Origin: Bryobacterales bacterium
GTDB lineage: Bacteria > Acidobacteriota > Terriglobia > Bryobacterales > Bryobacteraceae
Reading direction: 5' to 3'
DNA: 64,000 nucleotides
Assembly (NCBI GenBank): GCA_025463005.1
Contig: JAOAPR010000139.1
Span: forward strand, 1-64,000
In this document: positions 35,180 to 44,271 of the stretch, piece by piece
How positions within the stretch are numbered: position 1 is the stretch's first letter
Layout of the letters: each line of letters begins with the position of its first letter
Notes under the pieces: model-generated
What the model was told of the DNA's origin: nothing
Database searches by the model: none
What the model saw: the letters and a program-made list of their open reading frames with translations, nothing else
Program-made: the position numbers and the translations under genes

Positions 35180-36948
35180 CGCCACGCCTCAACCGGCCTG
35201 GGCGAGGCGGCCGGAATGCGAACGCTCACTTCCGAACCGGAGGCGCTGGACTCAATCGTAAGGCGTGCGTCGCCGCCGTAGCACAGCTCCAGTCGTCGCT
35301 CGACGTTTTCTAAACCCACACCGGTGCGGTTGGATTTGGAGAAGCCCGGACCGGTGTCGCGCACCGAGATAACGAGCGATCCGTTCGCATCGATGCCGGC
35401 ATGGATCTGGATCAAGCCGCCGCCGGCCTGAGGCGCGATACCGTGCTTCACCGCGTTCTCCACCAGCGGCTGAATGGAGAGAATCGGGATCGGAACCACC
35501 TGGGCTTCCGGTGTCACGCTGATCTCGAGCTGAAGCTTATCGCCCAGCCGCAGGCGTTCCACGTCCAGATACGCTTTGACGATGTGCATCTCCTCTTCGA
35601 GAGGCACCAGCGTTTTCTTGGTTTCCAAAAAGTAGCGGAAAATGTCGGCCAGATTCAGAACCGTGTCGCGGGCGCCCCGGGCTTCGCGTGGAATGATCCC
35701 GTACAGCGTGTTCAGCGCGTTGAACAGGAAGTGTGGATGAATCTGTGATTGCAGGGCGCGCAGCTCGGCCTGCGCTACCAGCCGCCGCGTTTCGAGGTCG
35801 CGGTGCTGTTCCAACTGCTCGCCTATCACCGCGGCCGCCCGGCCCAGGGCCTGCAAATCTTCGCTCAAGTAGCGGCGCCCGCCCGTTCGTCGACCGAGCC
35901 GCACGTACAGCCATCCGCCCGAGCCGGTCCGCAAAGCCACCACCGCCTCCGCGCCCTGATCTTCCGGCTCCTCCGCTTTGGGGACGAACTCAGCCGGCGC
36001 GCCCATGAACTCGCCCAGGCGTGTCGCGGCGAGGGCCACGTATTCGTCCTCGCTGCGGATAGGAGTTTTCAGATCGCGCAGGAGAGCCTCTTCATTGGGC
36101 CGTCGAAAGATCAGCCGCGTGAGCGCGCGCTGGACGCCGCTGCGGGCCAATGCGAACAGGACCAGAACCAGGCACGCTCCGGCCATAAGCAGCGCTGTGT
36201 GAAACGGCGTATCGGCGGCCGGCAGAAGCCCCAGGCGCCAGGCCTCGACTGCTCCGAACACGAAGACGGCGGCCAGTAGTACGTTCGCCAGGAACCGAAA
36301 GAACGCGTCCAGCAGAACGAAGCGGTAATCCTGCAGCAGCACCAGCAAAGCCAGCGGAATGGCGGCGTGATGAAATGCCAACTCCTGCGACCAGATCTGC
36401 TGCGCGTGGCCGCTGCCCAGATGGACGAAAGACATCGCCAGCAGGAACAGCGACATGGTTCCCACCAGCCGGGAGGTAGTAGCGCGATCGTGCTCCTCGC
36501 GGTAAACGAACACCGCCGCGATCAGCGTAAGAACCCCGAATCCGAGCGTGATCGAGGTCAGAGCCCAGCGGTGATAGCTGGCGTTCTCTCGGAACAGCTC
36601 GGCGATGTGCAGCGCGGTCGCCAATGCGCTGAGCGCATAGCCGCCGCGGACCAGCGGACGGTAACGCCGCTCCAGACACAGGTCGAACAGGACTGCGGGC
36701 AGCAGGCTGAGCACGGAGAAGCCGATTGCGATGGTGATTCGGACGAACAACGTATCCGGCGAATCGCTGCCCAGCACGATCAGGGACGCCAGATTCCACA
36801 CCAGCGCCAGCAGCGCCGCCAGCATGGATTTGACGCCTCCGCCCGGCCGCCGCGCCGCGCGGTCCCGCAGCAGCAGCACCAGAAAAATGCCGAAGATCAG
36901 CACGCCGGCCGAGTGCCCGAGCGTGTTGACCAGCAGGGACTCGTTCAC
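35176..36948 (-). CDS. LytS-type sensor histidine kinase
   Basis: 590-aa membrane sensor kinase. The N-terminal 220 or so residues hold about seven hydrophobic helices (GHSAGVLIFGIFLVLLLRD onward), then a GAF-like region (about 250-370). The His-kinase core has the phosphoacceptor in SQIHPHFLFNALNTLY and an ATP-binding domain with NAVKHGIAPQ and DTGPGFSKSNRTGVGLENVE. This is the LytS/YehU dimerisation type of the HisKA_7TM group. GTG start at 36948 was chosen because it yields the first helix; upstream extension is non-membrane. It shares a 4-bp overlap with the response regulator gene and is divergent from the glycosyltransferase-like gene across 33 bp. Confidence 0.88.
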   Translation of the reverse strand: MNESLLVNTLGHSAGVLIFGIFLVLLLRDRAARRPGGGVKSMLAALLALVWNLASLIVLGSDSPDTLFVRITIAIGFSVLSLLPAVLFDLCLERRYRPLVRGGYALSALATALHIAELFRENASYHRWALTSITLGFGVLTLIAAVFVYREEHDRATTSRLVGTMSLFLLAMSFVHLGSGHAQQIWSQELAFHHAAIPLALLVLLQDYRFVLLDAFFRFLANVLLAAVFVFGAVEAWRLGLLPAADTPFHTALLMAGACLVLVLFALARSGVQRALTRLIFRRPNEEALLRDLKTPIRSEDEYVALAATRLGEFMGAPAEFVPKAEEPEDQGAEAVVALRTGSGGWLYVRLGRRTGGRRYLSEDLQALGRAAAVIGEQLEQHRDLETRRLVAQAELRALQSQIHPHFLFNALNTLYGIIPREARGARDTVLNLADIFRYFLETKKTLVPLEEEMHIVKAYLDVERLRLGDKLQLEISVTPEAQVVPIPILSIQPLVENAVKHGIAPQAGGGLIQIHAGIDANGSLVISVRDTGPGFSKSNRTGVGLENVERRLELCYGGDARLTIESSASGSEVSVRIPAASPRPVEAWR

Positions 36949-36969
36949 GGTCCAATCATATCGAATGGG

Positions 36970-36975
36970 TATAAT
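36970..36975 (+). promoter_or_regulatory. Possible -10 box for the membrane glycosyltransferase gene
   Basis: Perfect TATAAT ending 6 nt before the TTG at 36982, so the transcript would begin at or near the start codon. Weak -35 support (TTCACG, 20 nt away). Confidence 0.4.
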
Positions 36976-36981
36976 CGGCGA

Positions 36982-39024
36982 TTGTCGGTCCGCGTTAAAA
37001 CTGCTCTGTGGCTTACCTGGACGGCGATCGCCGTCGTAATGACCGCCGGGATCGTGCGCTGGCACGTCGAATATTTCCGCAGTCCGGGCCCGCAGTTCTA
37101 TCGCGCAGCGATGATCGGACTGCCGCTGCTAGCGGCGGGGACGCTGGCTTGGGTCTGGCTGCGGACCAAATTTCTATGGCGCTTCGAGCTGGCGGCGATC
37201 GCCGCGATTCCGGTGGCTGCGGCACTGCTGCGCGAACCGCGTGCGACGCTGGTAGTCACAGCTCTCTTCGCAGCGTGCTACTGCGCCGGACGAGCCTTGT
37301 GCGAGCGATGCGGCTGGAGCACGGACGCGCCTGCCGCCGATCTGGTCTTCTCGACTGCGGCCGGATTTGCGCTGCTGAACACCGCGCTGTTCGCAAGCGG
37401 TCTTGCCAGGCTTTGGTATCCGTGGTTCTTCGCAGTGCTGCTGCTGGCGCCGCTCGTGATCTTTCGCCGGAATCTTGGGCGCTTACTCGCCACGCTGCAG
37501 GTGATCTACCGCCGATGGGGCGAGCTGAAGGATCTGCGTCACCCCGCCGCGGGGATTCTGATACCGTTCGCGGCGATTCTTTCCGTTTGTACCACCGTGC
37601 TTATGCTCGCTCCGACGCTGTCCTGGGACGCCATGAAGATGCACCTCCCGCTGGCACAATACTACCTGCAGGTTCATGCGCTCGAGCCGAAACCGGGCCT
37701 TGACTATTCGTTTTTCCCGCAAGCTGCCGAATCGATATTCGCCCTCGCCTGGGCGCTGGGAGGACAGGCCGCCGCCCAGTTAAGCGCGCCAGTGTTCTTT
37801 GCGTTATCGCTGCTGGCGCTTTGGATTTTGGCGCGCGATTGCGGCGCGGAGGCCGACGAGGCACTGGCTGGCGTAGTTCTTGCGGCCTCCCTGCCGGTGC
37901 TGCACTGGGCTGAATCGGTGCCGAAGAACGATGCCGCGCTCACTTTTTTCCTGCTCAGTTCGCTGATCGCTGCCGTGCGCTGGCGCGCCGAATCCGAATT
38001 CAAGTGGGCCCAAGCCGGAGTCCTGTTCCTGGCCTGCGCATTCGCGACCAAGGACGTGGCTTTCCTGGGCGCACTGCCCTTAGGTGGCGTCTTCCTCTAC
38101 GCGGCTTGGCGACAGCCCCGACGCGCGCGGGCGTTCGCCTCCCTGGCCATGATCTTCGTGGTTGTCGCATTGATCTGGAACGTGCGGCGCTTCGCGCTCA
38201 CCGGCAATCCGATTTTTCCACTAGCGCCGGGTCGAAGCATGGTCCCGGGCTGGCCGCCGGATCCGAGCCTCAGCGGAACCATCGTGCGCATGCTTCGGCT
38301 TCCCTGGGATCTGCACTTTCACGGACACGACTTTTCTGAAACCGTGCTGATCGCTCCGCTCGGAATCGCATTCGTTGTCTTCTGGCCCGTGTGGCTGCTG
38401 TCCGGCCGGCGTCTACGCAGTCAAGAACAACTATGTCTCTGGTTCGCGATCACTGCATTACTCCTCTGGGGATGGCTGAGTCCGCTGGTGCGCTACGCGG
38501 TCGCGCCGCTGGCGGTAATCGCGCTGCTAACGGGCGTAAGGTTCGCTCAGTTCGCGCGCGAGTCCCCTGGAATCATACGCGCCAGCCTGGCGGCGGCATG
38601 CCTATGGGTCGTGATACCGGCCGTCTGCGCAAGCATGATTGTCGAAATCAATGCGCCTCAGCTACGGTACTTCGCCGGCGCGATCGGCCGCGACGAGTAC
38701 TTGAAAGAAGGCTTGGTCACGTATGCTTCGCTGGCCTGGCTGCGAGATCACACCGAGCCCTCCGAACGCATCCTGGGTTTGGAGAATTGCTCCGATGTGT
38801 ACGCGCCCCACTTCCCGCGCTACCATTCTGTCTGCGTCTTCCGCCCTTGGACTTCGCCTGAAGTTGAGAATCAACTGCGGACAGCGTCTTTCGATTGGCT
38901 GCTGGCGCCTCCCGGCGACCAGGAAGCGACCTTGGCGGGAGCGCGCGCAACTCGACGTGTGGCGAAGGAAATTTATCGCGATCCGAACTTCGTAATCTAT
39001 CGATTGATACGCGCCGGGAACTAA
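36982..39024 (+). CDS. GT-C-like integral-membrane glycosyltransferase
   Basis: 680-aa inner-membrane protein with about ten to twelve helices, resembling the GT39/ArnT type of polyprenyl-phosphate glycosyltransferases. After helix 5 comes SWDAMKMHLPLAQYYLQVHA, with an Asp and His in the first large periplasmic loop as in GT-C catalytic sites. LHWAESVPKNDAALTFFLLSS follows between later helices. The last 110 residues form a soluble tail (ERILGLENCSDVYAPHFPRY). TTG 36982 is the likely start, since the next ATG (37039) would delete the first helix. Divergent from the LytS kinase; convergent with gnd with a 3-bp gap. Confidence 0.7.
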   Translation: MSVRVKTALWLTWTAIAVVMTAGIVRWHVEYFRSPGPQFYRAAMIGLPLLAAGTLAWVWLRTKFLWRFELAAIAAIPVAAALLREPRATLVVTALFAACYCAGRALCERCGWSTDAPAADLVFSTAAGFALLNTALFASGLARLWYPWFFAVLLLAPLVIFRRNLGRLLATLQVIYRRWGELKDLRHPAAGILIPFAAILSVCTTVLMLAPTLSWDAMKMHLPLAQYYLQVHALEPKPGLDYSFFPQAAESIFALAWALGGQAAAQLSAPVFFALSLLALWILARDCGAEADEALAGVVLAASLPVLHWAESVPKNDAALTFFLLSSLIAAVRWRAESEFKWAQAGVLFLACAFATKDVAFLGALPLGGVFLYAAWRQPRRARAFASLAMIFVVVALIWNVRRFALTGNPIFPLAPGRSMVPGWPPDPSLSGTIVRMLRLPWDLHFHGHDFSETVLIAPLGIAFVVFWPVWLLSGRRLRSQEQLCLWFAITALLLWGWLSPLVRYAVAPLAVIALLTGVRFAQFARESPGIIRASLAAACLWVVIPAVCASMIVEINAPQLRYFAGAIGRDEYLKEGLVTYASLAWLRDHTEPSERILGLENCSDVYAPHFPRYHSVCVFRPWTSPEVENQLRTASFDWLLAPPGDQEATLAGARATRRVAKEIYRDPNFVIYRLIRAGN

Positions 39025-39027
39025 TCT

Positions 39028-39924
<897 letters not shown>

Positions 39925-39979
39925 AGCAACAGTGTATCGAAACGCAGCGTACAGGAACCAAAAATCTTTTTGACAGTAC

Positions 39980-40008
39980 TTGACACGCATAGACGCAGAT
40001 TATATACT
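39980..40008 (+). promoter_or_regulatory. Sigma-70-type promoter of hsp20
   Basis: TTGACA (39980-39985), a 17-nt spacer and TATACT (40003-40008), one mismatch in total from consensus. A second TTGACA sits 11 nt upstream at 39969-39974. Points at the hsp20 ATG 36 nt downstream of the -10 box, with GGAGG at 40029-40033. Confidence 0.75.
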
Positions 40009-40020
40009 GCTGTTGCAGTA
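40005..40020 (+). promoter_or_regulatory. Inverted repeat overlapping the hsp20 -10 box
   Basis: TACTGC-TGTT-GCAGTA, a perfect 6-bp inverted repeat with 4-nt loop, overlaps the -10 box and the predicted start. It could bind a repressor of the small heat shock gene or form a 5'-leader hairpin. The binding protein is unknown; it is not a HrcA-CIRCE sequence. Confidence 0.45.
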
Positions 40021-40043
40021 CGATATATGGAGGAAAAAGGATC

Positions 40044-40484
40044 ATGGCGATCATCAAGTATGCACCTTTTAGCGGTTTCGAGACTTTTCCGGGCCTGAAG
40101 GCCTTTGAGGACACCATGAATCGGTTATTCGTGGAACCGAACGGCCGGCCGTGGGTCCCTCCCGTCGACATTCGGGAGACCGAAAACGAACTGGTGGTGA
40201 AGGCTGACGTCCCCGACGTGAAATTCGAGGACATCGACGTCCGCTTGGAGAATGGTACGCTCACCATTCGCGGCGAGCGGAAGTTCGAGGAAAAGAATGA
40301 GAAGGGCGGCTGGCACCGCGTGGAGCGTTCGTACGGCTCGTTCGAGCGCGTGTTCACGCTGCCGGATTCGGTGAATCCCGAAGACGTAAAGGCTGACTAC
40401 AAAAACGGCACGCTTACGATCACCTTGCCGAAGAAGGAGATCGCCAAGCCGCGACAGGTGAAAGTGCAGGTAAGCAACAACTAA
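40044..40484 (+). CDS. Small heat shock protein, Hsp20/alpha-crystallin family
   Basis: 146-aa ATP-independent chaperone. The alpha-crystallin domain runs from about residue 38 (PPVDIRETENELVVKADVP, VRLENGTLTIRGERK) to GTLTITLPKKE, the C-terminal part. The N-terminus is the variable region for oligomer assembly and the C-terminal tail RQVKVQVSNN lacks a clear IXI motif. It has GGAGG 10 nt before the ATG, a strong promoter and a terminator, so it is a monocistronic gene. Confidence 0.95.
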   Translation: MAIIKYAPFSGFETFPGLKAFEDTMNRLFVEPNGRPWVPPVDIRETENELVVKADVPDVKFEDIDVRLENGTLTIRGERKFEEKNEKGGWHRVERSYGSFERVFTLPDSVNPEDVKADYKNGTLTITLPKKEIAKPRQVKVQVSNN

Positions 40485-40508
40485 ACCTAAGTAGTTGCAG
40501 TTCCTCCT

Positions 40509-40544
40509 GAGACGGGGTCGCGGAACCATTCGCGACCCCGTCTC
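40509..40544 (+). terminator. Strong hairpin after hsp20
   Basis: GAGACGGGGTCGCG / CGCGACCCCGTCTC form a perfect 14-bp stem with an 8-nt loop (gaaccatt), followed by GTCTTCTA. Sits 25 nt after the hsp20 stop. A long U-tract is lacking, but stem stability and position support rho-independent termination. Confidence 0.75.
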
Positions 40545-40582
40545 GTCTTCTATGATGGGATCAGGACAATCAGGTAAGTAAT

Positions 40583-41464
40583 ATGAACGGCGTAAAGACT
40601 GCGATGTTGCTGGGCTTGCTCAGCGGTTTACTGTTGTTCGGCGGTGTTATGGTCGCGGGTAAATCGGGGTTGGAGATCGCCCTGGTGCTTGCCGTCATCA
40701 TGAACTTTGCCGGCTATTTCTTTTCCGACAAGATCGCGCTGATGATGTATTCGGCGCAGCCGGTCACTCCCGAGGAGAATCCGGAAGTCTATCGGCGCGT
40801 TTATCCATTGGTCCAGAGCCTGGTCCAGCGCATGGGCTTGCCGATGCCTAAGTTGTGGCTGATCCCGGATGCCTCGCCCAACGCCTTTGCTACCGGGCGG
40901 AATCCGTCGCATGCCTCGGTCGCATTCACGGCCGGGATTCTGCAGCTCATGAACGATCGCGAGCTCGAAGGCGTCGTTGCTCACGAGCTGGGACACGTCC
41001 TGCATCGCGACATCCTGATTAGCAGCATCGCCGCAATGCTGGCTGCTGCCATCTCGCATCTGGCCTACGTGGCGTTCTTCTTCGGCGGACGCCGTGACGA
41101 TGATGATGAACGCGGCGGCGCGCTGGGCGCTTTGCTGATGGTGTTCCTGGCGCCGATCGCGGCCGGCTTGATTCAGATGGCGATTTCCCGCACCCGCGAG
41201 TACAGCGCCGATGCCGCGGCGGCCAAATATACCGGCTCACCCGACGGCTTGATCAATGGGCTCCGCAAGCTCGAGCAGGGTGTGGAGCGAGTGCCCATGC
41301 AAGATGCTTCGCCGGCCACCGCGCACATGTTCATCCTGAACCCCTTGCGTGGGGACGGCCTGATGCGGCTGTTTTCGACCCATCCCTCCACAGAGGACCG
41401 CATCGCGCGCCTGGAAGTTATGCGCGGAGACGCGTTCCGGCTGTCACCGGCGCGAGCTCATTGA
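40583..41464 (+). CDS. htpX: HtpX-like membrane metalloprotease (M48)
   Basis: 293-aa inner-membrane zinc protease in membrane-protein quality control. Two N-terminal helices (AMLLGLLSGLLLFGGVMVAG, LALVLAVIMNFAGYFF), then HELGHVLHRDIL near residue 134, a second pair of helices (AAMLAAAISHLAYVAFFF and LGALLMVFLAPIAAGLI), and the third zinc ligand Glu in SRTREYSADAAAA. The ATG start gives the standard N-terminus. Its stop overlaps a TTG start of the next gene (TTGA), which suggests coupling. Confidence 0.92.
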   Translation: MNGVKTAMLLGLLSGLLLFGGVMVAGKSGLEIALVLAVIMNFAGYFFSDKIALMMYSAQPVTPEENPEVYRRVYPLVQSLVQRMGLPMPKLWLIPDASPNAFATGRNPSHASVAFTAGILQLMNDRELEGVVAHELGHVLHRDILISSIAAMLAAAISHLAYVAFFFGGRRDDDDERGGALGALLMVFLAPIAAGLIQMAISRTREYSADAAAAKYTGSPDGLINGLRKLEQGVERVPMQDASPATAHMFILNPLRGDGLMRLFSTHPSTEDRIARLEVMRGDAFRLSPARAH

Positions 41465-42618
41465 ATCTCGTCAAAGTCAATCGCAAGGCGGCCGATCGCG
41501 CCGCCAGCGGCCATCCCTGGCTCTTTTCAAGCGACATTACCGATCGAGGGGAAGCCCAGCCCGGTGATGCCGTAGGTGTCGCGGACCCCAAAGGGCGGCT
41601 TATCGGCGTCGCCCATTACAGCTCTACATCGCAAATCGCCCTCCGGCTTCTCACCAACAATCGCGAGCCGGTGGATCGGCCGTTCTTCCTCCGCCGCCTG
41701 ACTCAGGCCCTTGCGCACCGCGAGCGGCTGGTCGCCAACTCCAACGCTTACCGTCTGGTCTTTTCTGAAGCGGACCTTCTTCCGGGGCTGATCGTCGATC
41801 GCTACGGTCCGTACCTGGTGATGCAGACCCTGAGCCAGGGAATGGATCGCGCGCGCGACGTCATCACGCACTGTCTGAACGAGTTGCTGCAACCCGCCGG
41901 CATTCTCGCGCGCAACGATGCCAGCGTTCGCAAGCTGGAAGGTCTGGCGGCCGAGACGCTGGTTCTCTCCGGAGAGATTCCCGAGCGCGTTGCGGTGGAG
42001 ATGAACGGCCTGAAGCTCGAAGCCGACCTGCTGCACGGTCAGAAAACAGGGATCTATCTCGACCAGCGTGAGAACTACGTTGCCGTGGGGCGCCACGCGC
42101 ATGGGCGTGTGCTCGATTGCTTCAGCTCCACGGGCGGATTCGCACTGCACACGGCTCGCCGCGCCGAATCGGTAGAGGCGGTGGAGTCATCCGTTCCTGC
42201 GCTGGCCATCGCCGAGGCGAACGCGCGAGCGAACGGGTTGACTAACGTCCAATTCCGCAAGGCGGACGTCTTCGAATTCCTGGCTGGTCTCGACCGGCGC
42301 TACTCGATGATCATCCTGGATCCACCGGGGTTCGCACGGTCGCGCAAGATGCTGGACGATGCCGCGCGCGGGTACAAAGAGATCAATTTGCGAGCGCTAC
42401 GGCTGCTCGATCCGGGCGGCATTCTGGTGACCTGCTCCTGCTCACACCATGTGAGCGAGGCGATGCTGTTCCAGATTGTCGCGGAAGCGGCGCTCGATGC
42501 CGGTAAAACCATCCGTGTTCTCGAGCGCCGGACGCAGGCCGCGGACCATCCCATCCTCCTGACGGTGCCTGAGACGCTTTATCTCAAGTGCCTGATCCTG
42601 GAAGTTCTGGCTCCCTGA
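41461..42618 (+). CDS. RlmI-like 23S rRNA (cytosine) methyltransferase
   Basis: 385-aa SAM-dependent class I methyltransferase of the RlmI/RlmK-L group. An N-terminal PUA-type domain begins with VNRKAADRAASGHPWLFSSDI. The methyltransferase core (GRVLDCFSSTGGFALHTARR motif I, ILDPPGFARSRK motif IV and the C-terminal LVTCSCSHHVSEAM) holds the catalytic Cys in CSCSHH. TTG 41461 overlaps the htpX stop; ATG alternatives fall well inside the PUA domain. Likely methylates 23S rRNA C1962-type position. Confidence 0.88.
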   Translation: MNLVKVNRKAADRAASGHPWLFSSDITDRGEAQPGDAVGVADPKGRLIGVAHYSSTSQIALRLLTNNREPVDRPFFLRRLTQALAHRERLVANSNAYRLVFSEADLLPGLIVDRYGPYLVMQTLSQGMDRARDVITHCLNELLQPAGILARNDASVRKLEGLAAETLVLSGEIPERVAVEMNGLKLEADLLHGQKTGIYLDQRENYVAVGRHAHGRVLDCFSSTGGFALHTARRAESVEAVESSVPALAIAEANARANGLTNVQFRKADVFEFLAGLDRRYSMIILDPPGFARSRKMLDDAARGYKEINLRALRLLDPGGILVTCSCSHHVSEAMLFQIVAEAALDAGKTIRVLERRTQAADHPILLTVPETLYLKCLILEVLAP

Positions 42619-42662
42619 TCTTGAAATTGCACTGACGGCCGGTACTTTGTTCTATGAAATGA

Positions 42663-42816
42663 TCAGACTGTGAAGCGGCCATAACGGCGACCGTGTGGAG
42701 AGACGGAAAGTGGTATGTTTCGCAGTGTCTCGAAGTCGACATCGCAAGCCAAGGCGAGACCGAAGAGGAAGCTCTCGAAAGTCCGCACAATCGAGGTGGA
42801 GGTTCGGGCGACTTAG
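42663..42816 (+). pseudogene. HicB-like antitoxin remnant
   Basis: Reading the gap shows TVWRDGKWYVSQCLEV, followed by DIASQGETEEEALES, a close match to the start of HicB/UPF0150-type antitoxins. There is no ATG start, and a TGA lies just upstream at 42660-42662. After EALES the frame breaks: a 1-nt shift gives RTIEVEVRAT and a stop at 42814-42816, which resembles the normal C-terminal end of that family, so about 25-30 residues in between appear deleted. No HicA toxin is adjacent. Confidence 0.6.
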
Positions 42817-42846
42817 GCTTCTAGCCGATACGACTAGCCGACACGA

Positions 42847-43776
42847 CTATTGTTCGCCGCGGTACATGTGCTTCGCGTCGCGATTGTTTTCCTGGCACAC
42901 GTATTCATACATCTCGTCGTTGGGATTCCACGGAATCGCCCAGCCGCCCGACCACTTGGCCGTGTAGGCGCCCGGATCGTCGATGGTCGCCACATAGCGC
43001 AACGTATCGTACTCGGGGCGCTCGTAGGTCTCCGTCATTTTGAGATATTCCGTGTGCGGAGGACCTTCCCGGCTGATCCAGAATCGCTGATTGTAGTCGG
43101 TGGTCTCAACCACCAGCTTTTCACCTTCCCAGTGGCCGATCGAATAACCATGAAACGTCGGATCGATGTCCTTGGGCCGCGCGCGGCCGTCCATATACAC
43201 GGTGCGATAGGTGTGCGGCCCGCCGACACCCATGATATAGATCCGCTCGATCTCGGGAATATCGACGATTTCAAAACCGTAGGGCGTGTGATACAGGCGC
43301 GGCCCGCCGGAGGACTTGCAGCGCACATGCGGATCGTCCGCGGTGTTGTTGGCCCGGCGCGATTCATACAGCGCTCGCGCCCAGTCCTGGAAAGGCACGT
43401 CTGCAATGTTCAGATTGACGGGGGCGTTGACCAGGTTGTTGTCGATCCCGCCCCGCCCGTTGTTGAAAAGAGTCGATCCCGCGCCGCCGTTCCAGACACC
43501 CTTTTCTCCAGGTAGAGGGCCTAGCAGCACGTGTCCATCAGGGCCGTGGGGAGTCGGGCGGGATGGCGCTCGTTTGCCGCCCTTGCCCTTGCCTTTGCCG
43601 AACTGGCCCTGCTGGCCCGGATTCTGACCGGGGGGAGGAGGAATAATTCCCTGCCCAACGCCCTGGTCACCTTTGTTCTGCCCACCAGCGTTCTGCCCAA
43701 AGGAGGGCGCGGCAAACGAGAAAATCAGCGCCGCGGTTGCGACTGCGGCCATTCCGAAAATGTAACGGATTCGCAC
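42847..43776 (-). CDS. Exported DUF6152-partner family protein (copy 3)
   Basis: 309-aa exported protein; GTG start at 43776 is supported by AGGAGG at 43783-43788. Signal peptide AALIFSFAAPSFGQ, a Gly/Gln/Pro/Lys linker of about 70 residues (GQGIIPPPPGQNPGQQG), then VLLGPLPGEKGVWNGG, DDPHVRCKSSGGPRLY, EIERIYIMGVGG, DIDPTFHGYSIGHWEGEKLV, GPPHTEYLKMTETYERPEYD, YTAKWSGGWAIPW and YEYVCQENNRDAKHMY. Last gene of a five-gene minus-strand run, downstream of a DUF6152 gene by 54 bp. The His/Asp/Trp/Glu blocks match copies at 8863, 44272 and 51611. Confidence 0.82.
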   Translation of the reverse strand: MRIRYIFGMAAVATAALIFSFAAPSFGQNAGGQNKGDQGVGQGIIPPPPGQNPGQQGQFGKGKGKGGKRAPSRPTPHGPDGHVLLGPLPGEKGVWNGGAGSTLFNNGRGGIDNNLVNAPVNLNIADVPFQDWARALYESRRANNTADDPHVRCKSSGGPRLYHTPYGFEIVDIPEIERIYIMGVGGPHTYRTVYMDGRARPKDIDPTFHGYSIGHWEGEKLVVETTDYNQRFWISREGPPHTEYLKMTETYERPEYDTLRYVATIDDPGAYTAKWSGGWAIPWNPNDEMYEYVCQENNRDAKHMYRGEQ

Positions 43777-43830
43777 TTCGACCCTCCTCACTGCATGAAC
43801 TTGATGGCTCGACCACCGAACCGAAAGAAT

Positions 43831-44232
43831 CTACGGAATCGTGCCTTCGCTGGAAGCGCCGCCCAGCTTCTGCCCTGTGCTGGAAAGCGTCACGGATCGC
43901 GCGTTGCCGTGCTTTCCGCCGTCCTTGGCCAGGGTCCCGCTAACGATGACCTCATCGCCTTCCTTCATCGTGTTCTTCTTCCAGCCACCCCGTTCCAGCA
44001 ACCTGGGAGGACCCATTTCAAACGCCCAGTTAGCGGTCTTGCCGCTGTCGTCCTTCACGTCAATGTAGAAGTAGACGTGCGGATTCATCCAATCGACCTT
44101 GGTGATGACGCCCTTCATCTCGAAAGGCTTCTTGGCGTCATATTCGGCCGCGAAGGAGTGGTGCGCCAGCAGCGGAGCAGCTGCTAGGAGGGCACCCGTT
44201 ACTCCCAAAATCGCCAGTGTGCGCAGTCTCAT
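43831..44232 (-). CDS. DUF6152-type periplasmic protein (copy 3)
   Basis: 133-aa exported protein. Signal peptide AILGVTGALLAAAPLLA is followed by HHSFAAEYDAKKPFEMKG, core strand WMNPHVYFYIDV, ANWAFEMGPPRLLER and VSGTLAKDGGKHGNARS. AAGGAG lies 8 nt before ATG 44232, but only 2 nt before the alternative ATG at 44238, so 44232 is preferred. Sits between the DUF6152-partner fusion gene and partner copy 3; the spacing to each is 39 and 54 bp, consistent with one operon. Confidence 0.85.
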   Translation of the reverse strand: MRLRTLAILGVTGALLAAAPLLAHHSFAAEYDAKKPFEMKGVITKVDWMNPHVYFYIDVKDDSGKTANWAFEMGPPRLLERGGWKKNTMKEGDEVIVSGTLAKDGGKHGNARSVTLSSTGQKLGGASSEGTIP

Positions 44233-44271
44233 GGTCATATCTCCTTAGGGTCTGTACCTGAAGCTCAACTG

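Noticed and set aside
36367-36981. In-frame N-terminal extension of the glycosyltransferase gene
   Set aside because: Antisense to the histidine kinase, highly charged and Gln-rich; lacks membrane character. TTG 36982 chosen instead.
40005-40020. HrcA CIRCE element upstream of hsp20
   Set aside because: The inverted repeat TACTGC/GCAGTA does not match the CIRCE consensus TTAGCACTC-N9-GAGTGCTAA.
42695-42967. 90-codon ORF spanning the HicB relic
   Set aside because: Different frame from the recognisable HicB-like text and runs into the opposite-strand partner gene.
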